From positions 620,001 to 684,000 of the forward strand of contig NZ_CP102246.1 in assembly GCF_024599795.1 (NCBI RefSeq): DNA of 64,000 nucleotides, in the 5' to 3' direction. The notes beneath the pieces were generated by a model. The model did not search any database. It had not been told where the DNA came from and saw only the letters and a list, made by a program, of their open reading frames with translations. This stretch comes from Enterobacter cloacae complex sp. R_G8 (GTDB lineage Bacteria > Pseudomonadota > Gammaproteobacteria > Enterobacterales > Enterobacteriaceae). Positions 61,894-64,000 of this stretch are shown piece by piece; within the stretch, counting starts at the first letter, position 1, and every line of letters begins with the position of its first letter. Position numbers and translations under genes: made by a program.

Positions 61894-63000
61894 TCAGTGC
61901 GGTGTACGCCCGGTGTTAAAGCGCTTTTCCAGATGCTGGCTATAGCGCGACATGCTAAAACAAAAGATCCAGTAGATCAGAGCAGCAAAGACATAACCCT
62001 CGGTGGACATGCCAAGCCAGACAGGGTCAACCGTTGCCTGCTGCACGCTGCTAAAGAGATCGAACAATCCGATGATGATTACCAGGCTGGTATCTTTGAA
62101 GAGGGCGATGATGGTGTTCACCAGCCCCGGGATAACCAGCTTGAGCGCTTGCGGGAGGATGACCAGCCCCTGTGTTTTCCAGTAGCCGAGTGCGAGTGAT
62201 TCCGCTGCTTCATACTGTCCTTTAGGTAATGCCTGCAGACCACCACGTACTACTTCCGCAACGTAGGCAGACTGGAACAGAATGACCCCCACCAGGGCAC
62301 GGATCAGTTTGTCTATCGTCGTGCCTTCTGCCATAAACAGTGGCAACATGACTGAAGACATGAACAGAACGGTGATAAGCGGTACACCACGCCAGAACTC
62401 AATGAAAATAACGGAAAGCACGCGGACAACGGGCATTTTTGAGCGACGCCCAAGTGCCAGCAGAATGCCCCATGGCAGTGCGCCTGCGATCCCCACAGAA
62501 GCAATAATCAGCGTCAGCGTTAACCCGCCCCACTGTCGGGTTTCCACGCGTTCCAGCCCCAGAAAACCACCGTACAGCAGTACCCACACAACAACCGGAT
62601 ACACCACCGCCCAGCAGGCGATGTACCGTCCGCGTTGCGGCAGCGTTTTCAGGAACATGACGGCGATGGAGAGGAGGCCAATGACAAGCGCCAGATTAAT
62701 CCGCCAGCGCTGTTCGTGTGGATACAACCCATACATGAACTGACCAAAACGCTCGTGGATAAACACCCAGCAAGCCCCTGCTTTGGTACAGTCTGCCCGG
62801 GTTGAACCAACCCAGTTAGCCTGCAAGAAAGCCCAGTTAACGAGTGGCGGGATCAACTCCCACATAAGCCACAGGCAAACAATCGTCAGCAGGCTGTTAC
62901 TCCAGCTGGAGAACAGATTCTTACGCGCCCAGAGAATAAAACGTCCACCTGTCGAGTGGGCAGGACGCGAGGAGTGCGACAATATCGCTTTAGTCATCAT
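61894..63000 (-). CDS. yhdY: Amino-acid ABC transporter permease YhdY
   Basis: A 368-aa AapM-type permease with a long N-terminal part and a C-terminal BPD domain; the EAA loop is visible ([20 protein letters not shown]). Start at 63000 or the next ATG, 62997. Confidence 0.94.
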   Translation of the reverse strand: MMTKAILSHSSRPAHSTGGRFILWARKNLFSSWSNSLLTIVCLWLMWELIPPLVNWAFLQANWVGSTRADCTKAGACWVFIHERFGQFMYGLYPHEQRWRINLALVIGLLSIAVMFLKTLPQRGRYIACWAVVYPVVVWVLLYGGFLGLERVETRQWGGLTLTLIIASVGIAGALPWGILLALGRRSKMPVVRVLSVIFIEFWRGVPLITVLFMSSVMLPLFMAEGTTIDKLIRALVGVILFQSAYVAEVVRGGLQALPKGQYEAAESLALGYWKTQGLVILPQALKLVIPGLVNTIIALFKDTSLVIIIGLFDLFSSVQQATVDPVWLGMSTEGYVFAALIYWIFCFSMSRYSQHLEKRFNTGRTPH

Positions 63001-63006
63001 AGTTCC

Positions 63007-64000
63007 TTAGCGCTCGACCAGTGCTATACGACGGTTATACAGGTTCATCAGCAGTGAGATCGCCAGGCTGATAATCAGATAGACAGACATGGTGATGGCA
63101 ATGGTTTCAATGGCCTGTCCGGTCTGGTTAAGCACGGTGCCGGCGAAGAGTGACACCATATCCGGGTAGCCAATAGCGGCCGCCAGCGACGAGTTTTTGA
63201 CAATATTGAGGTACTGGCTGGTCAGGGGCGGAATGATGACCCGTAACGCCTGCGGAATAATGACCTGTCGAAGCGTCACCGTATGAGGTAACCCCAGGGA
63301 GCGGGCTGCCTCGTGCTGTCCATGCGGAACTGCCTGGATCCCCGCCCGAATAATTTCGGCGATAAACGCGGACGTATAAATGGAAAGGGCCAGCGTCAGG
63401 GCCGCCAGTTCAGGAATTAACACCATCCCGCCCTGGAAGTTAAAGCCCCGCAGATGTGGCACATCCCAGTGTAACGCGGCACCAAATAGCCAGTGTGTCA
63501 GTAGCGGCAGACCGATGATCAGGAGCGCCGCAATGGGCCATGTCTTGCGAAGCTGCCCGGTTTTGATCTGATGTTTGCGGTTATAGCGAAACAGCCCGGC
63601 AGAGAGGGCGAGCGCGATGATGATCGCGGCGATAAAAGCATACATCCCTTCTGCGAGTTCAGGTGAAGGAATATAGAGACCACGGTTGCTCAGGAAAAAC
63701 AGATCGAAGGCATCGACAGCCTGACGTGGACCAGGAAGGTTACGCAGTACGGCGAAATACCAGAAAAAGATCTGTAGCAGTGGCGGGATATTACGGAACG
63801 TCTCAATGTAAATGGTGGACAGCTTTCGCAGCAGCCAGTTTTCTGAGAGGCGAGCAAGGCCAATAAAAAAGCCCAGAATAGACGCAAACACAATACACAG
63901 TGCAGATACCAGCAGTGTATTGAGTAAACCGACCAGGAACACGCGTCCGTACGTATCGCCTTCCTGATAGTCAATAAGATGCTGAACAATGCCAAAACCC
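63007..64000 (-). CDS. yhdX: Amino-acid ABC transporter permease YhdX (5' end outside window)
   Basis: The frame is open to the window end (GFGIVQHLIDYQEGDTY just before the visible part), so the start lies beyond 64000. AapQ-type permease with the EAA loop QHEAARSLGLPHTVTLRQVI. 6 bp upstream of yhdY; the binding-protein gene yhdW is expected further upstream. Confidence 0.94.
   Translation of the reverse strand, partial: GFGIVQHLIDYQEGDTYGRVFLVGLLNTLLVSALCIVFASILGFFIGLARLSENWLLRKLSTIYIETFRNIPPLLQIFFWYFAVLRNLPGPRQAVDAFDLFFLSNRGLYIPSPELAEGMYAFIAAIIIALALSAGLFRYNRKHQIKTGQLRKTWPIAALLIIGLPLLTHWLFGAALHWDVPHLRGFNFQGGMVLIPELAALTLALSIYTSAFIAEIIRAGIQAVPHGQHEAARSLGLPHTVTLRQVIIPQALRVIIPPLTSQYLNIVKNSSLAAAIGYPDMVSLFAGTVLNQTGQAIETIAITMSVYLIISLAISLLMNLYNRRIALVER

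Overview
The window is a piece of enterobacterial core chromosome. Gene order and protein sequences follow the Escherichia/Klebsiella backbone (fic-pabA-argD-yhfK-crp ... str, S10, spc and alpha operons ... def-fmt-rsmB-trkA ... rrn ... yhdXYZ). The 16S rRNA sequence, especially the V1 and V3 helices, and a complete malonate decarboxylase cluster point to Enterobacter, most likely the E. cloacae complex. This assignment comes from recognition, not from a database search.

Layout. 1-4.6 kb: 3' part of fic, then pabA, argD behind a tandem ArgR operator, and the inner-membrane gene yhfK on the other strand. 4.6-8.2 kb: crp, yhfA and the minus-strand group yheT-yheU-prkB. 8.2-16.4 kb: the malonate cluster mdcABCDEFGH (+) with the LysR-type regulator mdcR (-). 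It sits between yheT and yheS, which would otherwise be tandem neighbours, and is the only clearly accessory block here. 16.4-25 kb: yheS, the K+ efflux pair kefG-kefB, yheV, slyD, slyX, the sigma-E-type fkpA, and yheO-tusDCB. 25-29.6 kb: str operon (rpsL, rpsG, fusA, tuf). 29.6-30.9 kb: bfd-bfr iron storage and a short prepilin peptidase gene. 31-45 kb: S10, spc and alpha operons in unbroken order (rpsJ to rplQ), with the leader and intercistronic RNA sites known to bind L4, S7, S8 and S4. 45-55.3 kb: yhdN, zntR, arfA, mscL, trkA, rsmB, fmt, def, dprA, smg, yrdD, tsaC, aroE, yrdB, yrdA. 55.3-61.1 kb: an rRNA operon 16S - tRNA-Glu(TTC) - 23S - 5S - tRNA-Thr(GGT) - 5S. 61.1-64 kb: yhdZ, yhdY and part of yhdX, a polar amino-acid ABC transporter.

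How the genes work together. Most of the window is the translation machinery: about half of the ribosomal proteins, RNA polymerase alpha, SecY, EF-G, EF-Tu, rRNA, initiator formylation/deformylation (fmt, def), 16S m5C methylation (rsmB), tRNA t6A (tsaC) and s2U (tusBCD) modification, and ribosome rescue (arfA). The mdc cluster encodes a full biotin-independent malonate pathway: ACP, its prosthetic-group synthesis and transfer enzymes, malonyl loading, ACP transferase, decarboxylase, a carrier and a regulator. A LysR-type dyad and a half-conserved CRP-like site lie upstream of mdcA.

I see no prophage, insertion sequence, integrase, CRISPR array or unknown defence system, and no candidate for a wholly undescribed system. 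The points most worth a second look are the insertion site and control region of the mdc cluster, the large dyad between mdcE and mdcF, the tRNA-Glu spacer in an rrnD-position operon, the compensated base-pair difference between the two 5S genes, the single-domain prepilin peptidase without its secretion genes, and the substituted Fic motif.
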